29,731 nucleotides of DNA from Paludibacteraceae bacterium (GCA_016297215.1 JAEDGZ010000026.1:1-29731), one strand, 5' to 3'; shown: positions 17,867 to 25,960, counted from the first letter of the stretch. A program made the numbers and translations. The notes: generated from the sequence alone by a model not told the origin.

Positions 17867-19837
17867 TCAAAACGCCTCCGCGTAGGTGCATCCCTCTCGC
17901 CAGCGGGAGCAACCGTAGCGCGTGCGCCCTCGGATAATCACCCCTTTTCGGCAGACGGGGCAAAGCATACCTGCTTTATTGGTCTTCACCTCTTTCACCA
18001 CCTCGCCGGTCATCTGCTTCAGTTCATCCAAGAACTGCTGCGCCGTGTATTCGCCTCGCTCTATCTCACGCAGTTTCTTCTCCCAGCGTCCTGTCAGTTC
18101 GGCGGACTTCAGCAGCGGCGATATAATCGTGTGTATCAATTCCACACCCACATCCGTAGCGCGCAGCGACTTGCCCTGCTTCACGATATACTTTCTTTGG
18201 TAGAGTTTCTCAATGATAGCGGCTCGCGTGGAAGGACGCCCTATGCCGTTCTCTTTCATCGCATCGCGCAGTTCCTCATCGTCCACCGTCTTGCCAGCGG
18301 TCTCCATAGCGCGCAATAGGGTTGCTTCGGTGTAGTACTTCGGCGGCATAGTCGTCTTCTCCTGCAACTGCGGCACATGTGCCCCACTCTCCCCTTTCAC
18401 GAAAGCAGGCAACGACTTGCCGGTACCTTCACCTTCGCTATTCTCTGCCCCCTCGGCATCCTCCGCCTGCTTGTCGCCGGCAAACACCTCCCGCCAACCG
18501 GCTTTCTGCACTTGTCTGCCCGTTACTTTGAAATCCACTTTCTGCCACTCTTTGTCTGCCGACTCCACCTCCGCCAGCACCGTCGTATTGCTCACCTCGC
18601 AGTCAGGATAGAAAGCCGCGATAAAACGTAGTGCCACGAGGTCGAACACCTTACGTTCTTCGTTGGTCAGGTTATCAGGACGCTGACCGGTAGGGATAAT
18701 CGCATGGTGGTCAGTTACTTTCTTGTTGTCGAACACCTTCTTAGACTTGCGTAGCGAGCCTTCTCCCTTTCCCCCATCGGCTTTCAGCCCCAGCAGCGGG
18801 GCTGTCTGCGGAAAATAGTCTTTGATGCCCTGCAAGGTAGCAGGCACCTTCGGATACAAATCATCGGGAAGATAAGTAGTATCCACGCGGGGATAAGTGG
18901 TTACTCGCTTCTCGTAAAGCGACTGAATGAGTTTCAGCGTTTGGTCGGCAGAGAACGAGAATTTCTTGTTGCACTCGACCTGCAAGCTCGTCAAATCAAA
19001 GAGTTTCGGCGCAGACTCCGTGCCTTTCTTCTTCTCCACGGAAGTGATGCAGAGCGGATTATCCTTTATCGCCGCCACCAACTTCTCCCCTTGCTCCAAC
19101 GAAGTAATGGCATATTCGTCTTCTTCTACAGGCAACTGCGCGCTGAACAACGTGTCGCGATACGTGGTCTTCAGTTCCCAATAGGTCTTCGGCACAAAGC
19201 GCTCTATCTCCGCCTGCCGTTTCACCACCAGCGCCAAGGTCGGGGTCTGCACTCGCCCGATTGAGAGCACCTGCCTATCTTTTCCCGTTCCTCGCGCGTA
19301 ACGTATGGTGTACGCGCGCGTAGCGTTCATCCCTAAGAGCCAGTCGCCGATGGCGCGCATCAGCCCTGCCTCGTATAGGCGTTGGTAGTCCGACTGGTCT
19401 TTCAGTTGCCGAAAGCCCTCTGCTATCGCCTCTCCCGTCAGCGAACTGACCCAAAGCCGCTTCACCGGCACCTTGCAGCCCGCTTTCTGATACACCCAAC
19501 GTTGTATCAACTCCCCTTCTTGCCCCGCATCACCACAGTTAATCACCTCATCGGCTTGCGCAATGAGCGACTTAATCACATTGAATTGCTTATGCACCCC
19601 CTCATCGCCGCTCACCTTGATGCTAAACCGCTGTGGAATCATCGGCAGCGAACTCAGGTTCCAGCCTTTCCATTGGTCGGTGTACTCTTGCGGCTCCAGC
19701 AGGGCGCAAAGATGCCCGAATGTCCATGTTACGCAATAACCATTCCCCTCAAAATAACCGTCTCGGCGCTGATTGGCGCCGAGAACTTTTGCTATATATT
19801 GTCCCACGGAAGGTTTCTCCGCAACACAAACAATCAT
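17867..19837 (-). CDS. topB: DNA topoisomerase III (type IA)
   Basis: Type IA topoisomerases pass DNA strands through a transient single-strand break and help resolve replication and recombination intermediates. The 656-residue product starts with the Toprim motif VCVAEKPSVGQYIA and has the second Toprim motif NCGDAGQEGE near residue 100. The gate segment LSIGRVQTPTLALVV and the active-site region KRVTTYPRVDTTYLPDD, whose TYPR tyrosine is the nucleophile, follow. Near the end is GIGRPSTRAAIIEKL. The last 35 residues form one four-cysteine zinc ribbon starting CPVCRKG. A low-complexity acidic insert (EDAEGAENSEGEG) lies before the final core segment. Neither neighbour is a conjugation gene, so a chromosomal housekeeping role is likely. 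Confidence 0.95.
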   Translation of the reverse strand: MIVCVAEKPSVGQYIAKVLGANQRRDGYFEGNGYCVTWTFGHLCALLEPQEYTDQWKGWNLSSLPMIPQRFSIKVSGDEGVHKQFNVIKSLIAQADEVINCGDAGQEGELIQRWVYQKAGCKVPVKRLWVSSLTGEAIAEGFRQLKDQSDYQRLYEAGLMRAIGDWLLGMNATRAYTIRYARGTGKDRQVLSIGRVQTPTLALVVKRQAEIERFVPKTYWELKTTYRDTLFSAQLPVEEDEYAITSLEQGEKLVAAIKDNPLCITSVEKKKGTESAPKLFDLTSLQVECNKKFSFSADQTLKLIQSLYEKRVTTYPRVDTTYLPDDLYPKVPATLQGIKDYFPQTAPLLGLKADGGKGEGSLRKSKKVFDNKKVTDHHAIIPTGQRPDNLTNEERKVFDLVALRFIAAFYPDCEVSNTTVLAEVESADKEWQKVDFKVTGRQVQKAGWREVFAGDKQAEDAEGAENSEGEGTGKSLPAFVKGESGAHVPQLQEKTTMPPKYYTEATLLRAMETAGKTVDDEELRDAMKENGIGRPSTRAAIIEKLYQRKYIVKQGKSLRATDVGVELIHTIISPLLKSAELTGRWEKKLREIERGEYTAQQFLDELKQMTGEVVKEVKTNKAGMLCPVCRKGVIIRGRTRYGCSRWREGCTYAEAF

Positions 19838-19976
19838 CCTAAGTTATGAATTTTGAATTAAGAATTATGAAGACACATTAACCTGCTCATTCCGAGCATT
19901 CGAAGTTTTTCAGAATAATCAGAGTCTTCAGCGTATTCAGAAAGCGGTATACAAAACTCTTAACACTCAACACTTC
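19838..19976 (-). other. Spacer between wzc-like gene and topB with short AT-rich repeats
   Basis: A 139-base spacer. On the minus strand the 30 bases directly ahead of topB are made of near-repeats of AATTCATAA and AATTCTTAA (plus 19841-19872). A second array with CAGAATAATCAGAG-like units lies at 19911-19944. The same two styles of array occur ahead of the sigma-54 regulator (23444-23469 and 23357-23395). No clear promoter or terminator was found, so topB may be read through from the export genes. Confidence 0.5.
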
Positions 19977-22310
19977 TTAGTTACTTGTCGCCTCTCCATA
20001 CCCGTAGCCGTAACCATAGCCGTAGCCATAGCCTGCACGTACATTTTTCACGCCATTGAGCAGACAAGCAACGTTCTTCATTTTTTTATCAGCCACTACT
20101 TCGTTTATGAAATCCACCATCTCCACGGGTGTATAGTTAGAGCGACTGACAAAGAGCGTCATATCGCAAATACGGTTGAGCAAGAAAGTATCGCTGACCA
20201 TTGCCATCGGGGCAGAATCGACGATAATATAATCGTATCGCTTACGCAATTCTTCAAACAATGCGTCTAATCGCTCATTCTGCAAAAGCTCATTTGGGTT
20301 CGGGGGGATGACACCGCAGGGTAACAAATCGAGATTGGGGTGTTCTCCGGATGGAACGATAGTGTCGTCTATATCAAACGAAGAATCAGAAAGATACGAA
20401 GTTAGACATCCTTTCTCGCTCAGTCCGAAATACTTCACCAACATCGGCTTGCGGATATCCAAGCCCACCAACGCAACTTTTTTGCCTAAAATAGCGAGGG
20501 ATAATGCAATATTGGTTGCGACATAAGATTTACCTTCGCCATTGATGCAAGAGGTAACTAAAATGACAGGATTTTGTATGTCAGCGGGCAACATAAAGCG
20601 GAGATTGGTACGTAGTTGTCGGAACAACTCGGCAGAAACAGTCTGTTCTCCCTCGTGAATTGCAATATGCGCTCCTCTTGAATTTTCTACGATTTGCCCT
20701 GCATAGGGAGCATTGACGCGTTTCTCGTAGTCTTTCGGATCGTGCAACTTATTGTCCATCATTACTTTCAAGTAAAGCAAGGCGGCAGGGATGAGCAAAC
20801 CGAGCATGAAACAAACGAGACCTATCATCTTCAAACTCGGCTTGGCAGTCAGGCTATTCACCTTCGGTTTGTCGATCACACGCACCGGCGTAGATGTCGC
20901 GGCAAGCATAAGCGCGTTCTCTTCTCGTTTTTGGTAGAGGAAAAGGTAAATTTCTTCTTTTAGGAGTTGCTGTCGCTTAATCTGCACAAATTGCCGCTCT
21001 TGCGTGGGGACAGTTCGGATACGGGAATTAAACTCCGATCCGCGTTCTTGCAAGCCCTTGCGGGTTATCGTCAGACTCTCGCGTACAGAAGCAATGCTGG
21101 CGATGATATTTTGGCGCATACTCAGCAACTGGTCGTTCAACTGCTCCACAACGGGGTTTTCCTCCGTAGCTGTACGCAAGACACGCATACGTTGCAGAAG
21201 CATGGTGTTGTACTCACTGATAAACGAGGTAAGGGAGGGGTCTTCAATACCTAAGTTAGCGGGCAAAAGGCTAAATCGCTTGGTGTCGTCCTGCAAAAAA
21301 TCCTCAATATAGTTCACCAGATTCAGTTGTGTCTCTACGCGAGCCAACTCTTTCTGGTCTTCCGTGCTTACTTGCAGGAAGAGTTTGGCTTCCTCGGAGA
21401 GATCGGTGAGTTGGTTTTGACTTTTATAATCAGCCACCGCCTCCTCGGCATCGTTCAACTCATTGGAAATGATAGCCAAACGCTCGTCAATAAAAGCGGC
21501 GGTATTCGTCGCCATAATGTTTTTATCGACGACAGAATTGAGGTTGTATAGTTCTACTATTTTCGCCAAAAGAGCCACGTCTCGTGTAGGTACATCGCTG
21601 GTTGTTTTGAGGTCAACGATATTCGACTCTTTTTGCCGCAGCGAGATGGTTACTTTCTTTTGATAAGCATCTACCACTGCTTGTTTGTTTCCAGGGTAAT
21701 AAATACGATAAGTGGATGCTTTCTCGTTCCACGGCTTATTCATCGTGAGAGTGATCTTACCGGCGCAAGTCTCTATGGGAGCAGATAAATCTTCCACCTT
21801 CGCGGTAGAGCGGACAAAACGACCGATATTCACTTTGACTCTATATCCGCCGTCGCGTGTCTGTTTCACCTTTACCACAAAGCCTTTTTTTTGCGCTTTC
21901 TCGGTAAGCGATATGGTATCCACACGGAAAGTTGCACTCGGGAACTCACCTTTCCAGCGCATGCCCTCCTTATAATACGGACTCTGCCATAGGTTGAGTG
22001 CATCAATGGCTTGGTACATCAAGTCTCTTGACATCAGCACCTGCACCTCATCTTCCACAGCCCCATTCATCGAAATTCCCAACATATCCAAGGCTCCGCT
22101 TGCTGCACCGGAAAAGAGTTGGGTATCATTTTTCTGGCGAAGCATAATTGCCGCTTGGCTTTGAAATTGCGGGGTCGTTCGCAGATAGTATAACACTCCC
22201 AACGCTCCACAAAGCGTCAACCCTATGAGGAACCAATACCAATGTTGGAAACATATAAGGAGTATACGACGAATATCTATCTCTTGATTATTTGTATTTT
22301 CTTGAGCCAT
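19977..22310 (-). CDS. Wzc-like polysaccharide co-polymerase with BY-kinase domain
   Basis: This inner-membrane protein would regulate chain length and export of a capsular or exopolysaccharide, with a cytoplasmic tyrosine autokinase. The 777-residue product has a first membrane segment (about residues 22-46, HWYWFLIGLTLCGALGVLYYL), a long periplasmic coiled-coil-rich part, and a second membrane segment (MIGLVCFMLGLLIPAALLYL). The kinase domain follows: Walker A SCINGEGKSYVATN, Walker A' LVGLDIRKPML and Walker B YDYIIVDSAPMA. The carboxyl tail has six GY dipeptides in a row, the expected tyrosine cluster for autophosphorylation. It follows the Wza-like gene after 79 bases. No sugar-transferase genes accompany it here. 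Confidence 0.93.
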   Translation of the reverse strand: MAQENTNNQEIDIRRILLICFQHWYWFLIGLTLCGALGVLYYLRTTPQFQSQAAIMLRQKNDTQLFSGAASGALDMLGISMNGAVEDEVQVLMSRDLMYQAIDALNLWQSPYYKEGMRWKGEFPSATFRVDTISLTEKAQKKGFVVKVKQTRDGGYRVKVNIGRFVRSTAKVEDLSAPIETCAGKITLTMNKPWNEKASTYRIYYPGNKQAVVDAYQKKVTISLRQKESNIVDLKTTSDVPTRDVALLAKIVELYNLNSVVDKNIMATNTAAFIDERLAIISNELNDAEEAVADYKSQNQLTDLSEEAKLFLQVSTEDQKELARVETQLNLVNYIEDFLQDDTKRFSLLPANLGIEDPSLTSFISEYNTMLLQRMRVLRTATEENPVVEQLNDQLLSMRQNIIASIASVRESLTITRKGLQERGSEFNSRIRTVPTQERQFVQIKRQQLLKEEIYLFLYQKREENALMLAATSTPVRVIDKPKVNSLTAKPSLKMIGLVCFMLGLLIPAALLYLKVMMDNKLHDPKDYEKRVNAPYAGQIVENSRGAHIAIHEGEQTVSAELFRQLRTNLRFMLPADIQNPVILVTSCINGEGKSYVATNIALSLAILGKKVALVGLDIRKPMLVKYFGLSEKGCLTSYLSDSSFDIDDTIVPSGEHPNLDLLPCGVIPPNPNELLQNERLDALFEELRKRYDYIIVDSAPMAMVSDTFLLNRICDMTLFVSRSNYTPVEMVDFINEVVADKKMKNVACLLNGVKNVRAGYGYGYGYGYGYGEATSN

Positions 22311-22389
22311 GACTCTGCTATAACAATTTGAAAATTAGTAGGAATGAAAAACAAACAATTTTTTCGGTCTAATACCATTATGCCTTATA

Positions 22390-23187
22390 TCAGTTAGCAG
22401 CCTTTACCACAGTAACAATCACAGTAGCGGTGCTTGCCAATGTGGACACCATACTCAACCACAAACTGATGTTTGTACTATTGATAGCCCGCACCTTGTT
22501 TGGTGACACATAAATCACATCATTCTGTTGCAAATAGTAGAACGGAGAAGTAAAGAGTTCATCAGAGTTCAAGTTGAGGCGATGGAACTCCAATTTTCCA
22601 TTCGTCTCGCGCGTAATCAGTATGTTATCACGTTGCCCGTACACCGACAGGTCGCCGGCAGCACCCAGCGCGTCCAGCAAAGTCATACGTCCATTCGGCA
22701 TCGTATATTGCCCGGGGCGGTTGACTTCACCCATCACGGTTACCTTTGCATTTATCAATCGCACCAACACCATCGGGTCTTTCACCTGCACCGAAAGTTT
22801 CTCTTCCAGCAAATCCGCCACCTCAGTCGTCTTCAAACCCAATACATTCACGCTACCCAAAACAGGAAATTCTATCTTTCCCGTTGCATCCACCGTATAA
22901 TACTGCTGGCTCGGAGTGGTGGTCAGTTGATCTGTACCGGGGTTCGAGAAAACTACCGTCGGCAGATTGTACGGCACCACTGCCTCCATATCCAATGCGG
23001 AAACGGTGATAGCCAACGCATCCCCCGCCTTGATGACAGGGTCTATCTGCGACTCAAATACTTTGTTTACGGAATCTGCCGTGGAACTATCCACTTCTCG
23101 AAAATATGTCATTTGCTTTTGCGTCACGCAACTCGCAAATGCAAGAGTAGTTAACAATAAGGATGCTAAACGCCCAATTTGTATCAT
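22390..23187 (-). CDS. Wza-like polysaccharide export lipoprotein
   Basis: Outer-membrane polysaccharide export protein that would form the pore partner of the Wzc-like protein. The 265-residue product has a lipoprotein signal with lipobox TLAFASC (cysteine near residue 20). The Poly_export domain includes IKAGDALAITVSAL and YTVDATGKIEFPVLGSVNV. A SLBB-type domain follows with VTVMGEVNRPGQYTMPNGRMTLLDALGAAGDLS (key motif GEVNRPG). A hydrophobic carboxyl segment, LWLSMVSTLASTATVIVTVV, may be the transmembrane helix. It is first in its operon, 27 bases or so from the predicted transcription start. Confidence 0.93.
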   Translation of the reverse strand: MIQIGRLASLLLTTLAFASCVTQKQMTYFREVDSSTADSVNKVFESQIDPVIKAGDALAITVSALDMEAVVPYNLPTVVFSNPGTDQLTTTPSQQYYTVDATGKIEFPVLGSVNVLGLKTTEVADLLEEKLSVQVKDPMVLVRLINAKVTVMGEVNRPGQYTMPNGRMTLLDALGAAGDLSVYGQRDNILITRETNGKLEFHRLNLNSDELFTSPFYYLQQNDVIYVSPNKVRAINSTNISLWLSMVSTLASTATVIVTVVKAAN

Positions 23188-23219
23188 ATATCAATAGGGT
23201 TGTATTTTGTAAAAGCGTG

Positions 23220-23251
23220 CAAAGGTACGACTTTTTTTTTAATTAGGCAAA
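23220..23251 (-). promoter_or_regulatory. Promoter of the polysaccharide export operon
   Basis: On the minus strand TTTG (23251-23248) and TACCTTTG (23227-23220) are separated by exactly 20 bases, an ideal Bacteroidota promoter. It lies back to back with the rightward promoter at 23276-23307; the two -33 boxes are 24 bases apart. Confidence 0.85.
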
Positions 23252-23275
23252 CAATTATGCAAAAAAGTTGATTTA

Positions 23276-23307
23276 TTTGCTTATTTCCCAAAAAATCACT
23301 ACCTTTG
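23276..23307 (+). promoter_or_regulatory. Promoter of the sigma-54 regulator/lptE operon
   Basis: TTTG (23276-23279) and TACCTTTG (23300-23307) are separated by exactly 20 bases. The leader of about 160 bases to the start at 23473 contains two short repeat arrays, at 23357-23395 (TCAGAA and ATCAGAA units) and 23444-23469 (TTTTTAATTCA units), the second ending just before the ATG. Confidence 0.85.
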
Positions 23308-23472
23308 CAGCCGATTTTTGAATTCTTTCGCTTTGAAAGAATGGCAATGTATAATCGGAATTATCAGAACAATCAGAATTTTCGGAATAATCTGATTTGC
23401 AACGCCCTCACCATTCTTATCTCCGCTACGCTACGAACGATTATTTTTAATTCATAATTTTTAATTCAAACC

Positions 23473-24720
23473 ATGCTTCCCCAATCCGACTTACAGAATA
23501 TCAAACAACGTTTCGGCATTATCGGCAACAGCCCGTTGCTCAACCGCGGCATAGAGATTGCCCTGCAAGTGGCAAAGACCGACCTCAGCGTCCTCGTAAC
23601 GGGCGAATCGGGTGTCGGCAAAGAGCATTTCCCGAAGATTATCCATGCCTTCTCCGCCCGCAAGCACGGTCCTTATTTCGCCATCAACTGCGGCGCCATC
23701 CCCGAGGGCACTATCGACTCCGAACTCTTCGGGCATGAGAAAGGTGCCTTCACCGACGCCAAAGCCGAGCGCAAAGGCTACTTCGAGATAGCCAACGGCG
23801 GCACCCTCTTCCTTGATGAGGTGGGCGAGTTGCCGTTGCAGACGCAGGTGCGCCTGCTGCGCGTGTTGGAGACGGGAGAGTTCATCCGTATGGGTGCCAG
23901 CCAAGTGCAGAAGACCAATGTCCGCGTGGTCGCTGCCACCAACCTCAACATGCGCCGCGCCATCGAAGAAGGACGTTTCCGCGAAGACCTCTACTATCGT
24001 CTCAACACCGTGGAGATTCGGGTGCCCGCGTTGCGCGACCGCAAAGAGGACATCCCCTTGCTCTTCCGCAAGTTCTCTTCCGACTTCTGCAACCGCTACC
24101 AGATGCCGCCGCTCATGCTCTCCGAGGAGGCAACGCGCCTGCTCCAATCCTACTACTGGAACGGCAACATCCGCCAACTGAAGAACATCGCCGAGCAGGT
24201 CTCCGTCATCGAGATGGACCACCATATATCCGCCACCACGCTCCAACGCTATCTGCCTGATAACGAGCGTCAAAGCGGATTGGTACTCTCCTCCGCAGGC
24301 GGCAGCGCCAATGCAGGGAAAGACTATGCCCACGAGATAAGCCTGCTCTACAATATGGTCGTTAAGTTGCAGCAGGAAATCTCCGACCTCAAAGCCCAAC
24401 TGCATACGGCTACAGCCTCTCCCGCCGCCTCTCTGCCGCAAGCATCCCACGCAGAAACAAACCTCGGCGTAAGCCTCAACCCGCACCCCCACTCTTCCCA
24501 CTCCAATGCCGAAGAGATACAGGAAGTGGAGGAGATACAAGACGGCGCTCAACCCTCAACGCTCACCGCTCAACTTTCCACCCCCAACCTCGAAGAGACG
24601 CAGCGCGAGACCATTCTCCGTGTCCTTGCTCAATGCAACGGCAACCGCAAACTCGCTGCCGAGAAGTTAGGTATCTCCGAGCGCACCCTCTACCGCAAAA
24701 TCAAAGAATACAATCTATAA
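23473..24720 (+). CDS. Sigma-54-dependent activator-type transcription regulator, no receiver domain
   Basis: AAA+ enhancer-binding protein of the NtrC type, 415 residues. The short amino end (about 20 residues) carries no receiver or PAS domain. The central domain has Walker A VTGESGVGKEHF (residues 42-53), an L1 loop written GAFTDA instead of the usual GAFTGA, Walker B GGTLFLDEVGELPL, and NVRVVAATN. WNGNIRQLKNIAEQ resembles the sensor II region. A linker of about 75 low-complexity residues leads to a Fis-type helix-turn-helix, NRKLAAEKLGISERTLYRKIKEY, given here by its core LAAEKLGISERTLYRKI. Genes of this type commonly precede lptE and secG in Bacteroidales, though what they control is not clear from sequence. 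The G-to-D change in the loop is in the sigma-54 contact motif. Confidence 0.9.
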   Translation: MLPQSDLQNIKQRFGIIGNSPLLNRGIEIALQVAKTDLSVLVTGESGVGKEHFPKIIHAFSARKHGPYFAINCGAIPEGTIDSELFGHEKGAFTDAKAERKGYFEIANGGTLFLDEVGELPLQTQVRLLRVLETGEFIRMGASQVQKTNVRVVAATNLNMRRAIEEGRFREDLYYRLNTVEIRVPALRDRKEDIPLLFRKFSSDFCNRYQMPPLMLSEEATRLLQSYYWNGNIRQLKNIAEQVSVIEMDHHISATTLQRYLPDNERQSGLVLSSAGGSANAGKDYAHEISLLYNMVVKLQQEISDLKAQLHTATASPAASLPQASHAETNLGVSLNPHPHSSHSNAEEIQEVEEIQDGAQPSTLTAQLSTPNLEETQRETILRVLAQCNGNRKLAAEKLGISERTLYRKIKEYNL

Positions 24721-24741
24721 GATTCGACAAACACTCTCCGC

Positions 24742-25275
24742 ATGGCAATTTTCAAATTTTCAAATTTTCATATTTTCAAATTGACCTTGATACCCCTCTT
24801 GCTGCTCTCCCTCTCTTCCTGCGCAGTGAGTATCAAGTTCAATGGCGCCAATATCGACTACTCCACCACCAAGAGTATCTCCATCGCCGACTTCCCCAAC
24901 AACGCGGCAATGGTCAATCCTTCATTGAGCAACAACCTCTCGGAAGGCATACGCGACCTCTTCCAGCGCCAGACGCGCTTGCAAGTGCTCCGCAAAGGCG
25001 GCGACCTTGAACTGGAAGGCGAAATCGTAGGCTACGACATCACAGCCATGGCTATCTCTGCCGACTCCTACGCCTCGGAGACCAAACTCACCATCCGCGT
25101 TAAAGTGCACTTCACCAACAACATCCACCCCGAGGAGAGTTTCGACAAGACTTACACCGCTTTCCAAACGTTCGACTCCTCGCAAATGCTATCTGATGTG
25201 CAAGATGAACTCTGCAACACCATGATTACCGAAATCGCAGAAAGCATCTACAACGATACCGTCGCCAAGTGGTAG
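24742..25275 (+). CDS. lptE: LptE-family LPS-assembly lipoprotein
   Basis: LptE plugs the LptD barrel and helps place lipopolysaccharide in the outer leaflet. The 177-residue product has a lipoprotein signal, LIPLLLLSLSSC (cysteine near residue 27), followed by AVSIKFNGANIDYSTTKSISI. The region LSNNLSEGIRDLFQRQTRLQVL and the later KGGDLELEGEIVGYDI match Bacteroidota LptE proteins. It starts 21 bases after the regulator gene and is probably co-transcribed. The residues ahead of the hydrophobic core, AIFKFSNFHIFKLT, are encoded by repeats of ATTTTCAA (24748-24782), so part of the signal peptide derives from an intergenic-style repeat. An alternative TTG start after the repeat would remove the positive charges, so ATG 24742 is kept. 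Confidence 0.85.
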   Translation: MAIFKFSNFHIFKLTLIPLLLLSLSSCAVSIKFNGANIDYSTTKSISIADFPNNAAMVNPSLSNNLSEGIRDLFQRQTRLQVLRKGGDLELEGEIVGYDITAMAISADSYASETKLTIRVKVHFTNNIHPEESFDKTYTAFQTFDSSQMLSDVQDELCNTMITEIAESIYNDTVAKW

Positions 25276-25323
25276 AGGCTGTTTTTATCACGTAACATTT
25301 GACACAATTGTCACATAAAAAAT

Positions 25324-25393
25324 GAGTAACCCCCACACCCATATATTAAATTATATATTATATATATAATATATAATTAGAGTAACCCCCACA
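25324..25393. repeat. AT palindrome flanked by 14-base direct repeats
   Basis: GAGTAACCCCCACA occurs at 25324-25337 and again at 25380-25393. Between them lies a perfect 30-base palindrome made only of A and T (25349-25378). Direct repeats around an extrusion-prone AT palindrome are a layout seen at replication or recombination sites, but no known element was recognised. Confidence 0.75.
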
Positions 25394-25557
25394 ACCCCCC
25401 AAATTTTAACATTTGTTCACCAAAAAGTAGGGGTACTTTGAGCATAAAGTAGGGTTATTTTTGCCCAAACTACCCCCTTTTCAGACCCACTTGAAGTCCT
25501 TTTTTTTGTTACGTGGCATCATAAGGTCTTTATCGAGACCTAACTGAGACCTATACC

Positions 25558-25643
25558 AATACTAAATTCCAATGTGGCAAATGTTACATGTGTCACATCA
25601 CAATGCCACAAACACCACATTTGCCACATGAACATTTAGTATT
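25558..25643. repeat. Large two-armed inverted repeat
   Basis: Outer arms AATACTAAAT (25558-25567) and ATTTAGTATT (25634-25643) pair perfectly over 10 bases. Inner arms ATGTGGCAAATGT (25572-25584) and ACATTTGCCACAT (25617-25629) pair perfectly over 13 bases. Four-base internal loops separate them. The central 32 bases hold further GTGTCACAT-like and GCCACA motifs. Confidence 0.8.
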
Positions 25644-25890
25644 CATTTGCATGGTGCATCTCATTTCACCCCACCCATCGGCATATATTTATTCAACGTG
25701 AGTTCCTATATAAGAAGGGGCGACATAACTCAATTTTGAATCGCCGGAGTCAACATGTATATCATTGCCAAAATTAATGAATAATTATACGGCAATTAAC
25801 GGAGAAAAAATAGTTGGACAATTTTTGGAAATTTTTGTTGAAATAAAAAACGTCTAAAATCAGAAAAATTAACGAAAAAACGCAATTATA

Positions 25891-25922
25891 TTTGGTTATA
25901 TCAAAAAAAAGACGTATCTTTG
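25891..25922 (+). promoter_or_regulatory. Promoter of secG
   Basis: TTTG (25891-25894) and TATCTTTG (25915-25922) are separated by exactly 20 bases. The expected leader of about 45 bases consists mostly of the CGTAAAT/CGTAATT repeat array at 25928-25960. Confidence 0.85.
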
Positions 25923-25927
25923 CACGC

Positions 25928-25960
25928 TAATTCGTAAATCGTAATTCGTAAATTGTAAAT
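25928..25960 (+). repeat. Short AT-rich direct-repeat array in the secG leader
   Basis: The leader reads as alternating TAATTCG, TAAATCG, TAATTCG and TAAATTG units, ending 13 bases before the secG ATG. The same array type, in sense orientation, precedes rpsJ and rplC more than 20 kb away. Confidence 0.75.

Noticed and set aside
17867..19837. topB as a marker of a conjugative element
   Set aside because: Topoisomerase III occurs on such elements, but no transfer, relaxase or integrase gene is nearby and the gene has ordinary chromosomal neighbours.
23491..24552. 353-codon open frame opposite the sigma-54 regulator
   Set aside because: Antisense shadow of a gene with complete AAA+ and helix-turn-helix motifs; its translation is low-complexity G/V/E/H-rich sequence.
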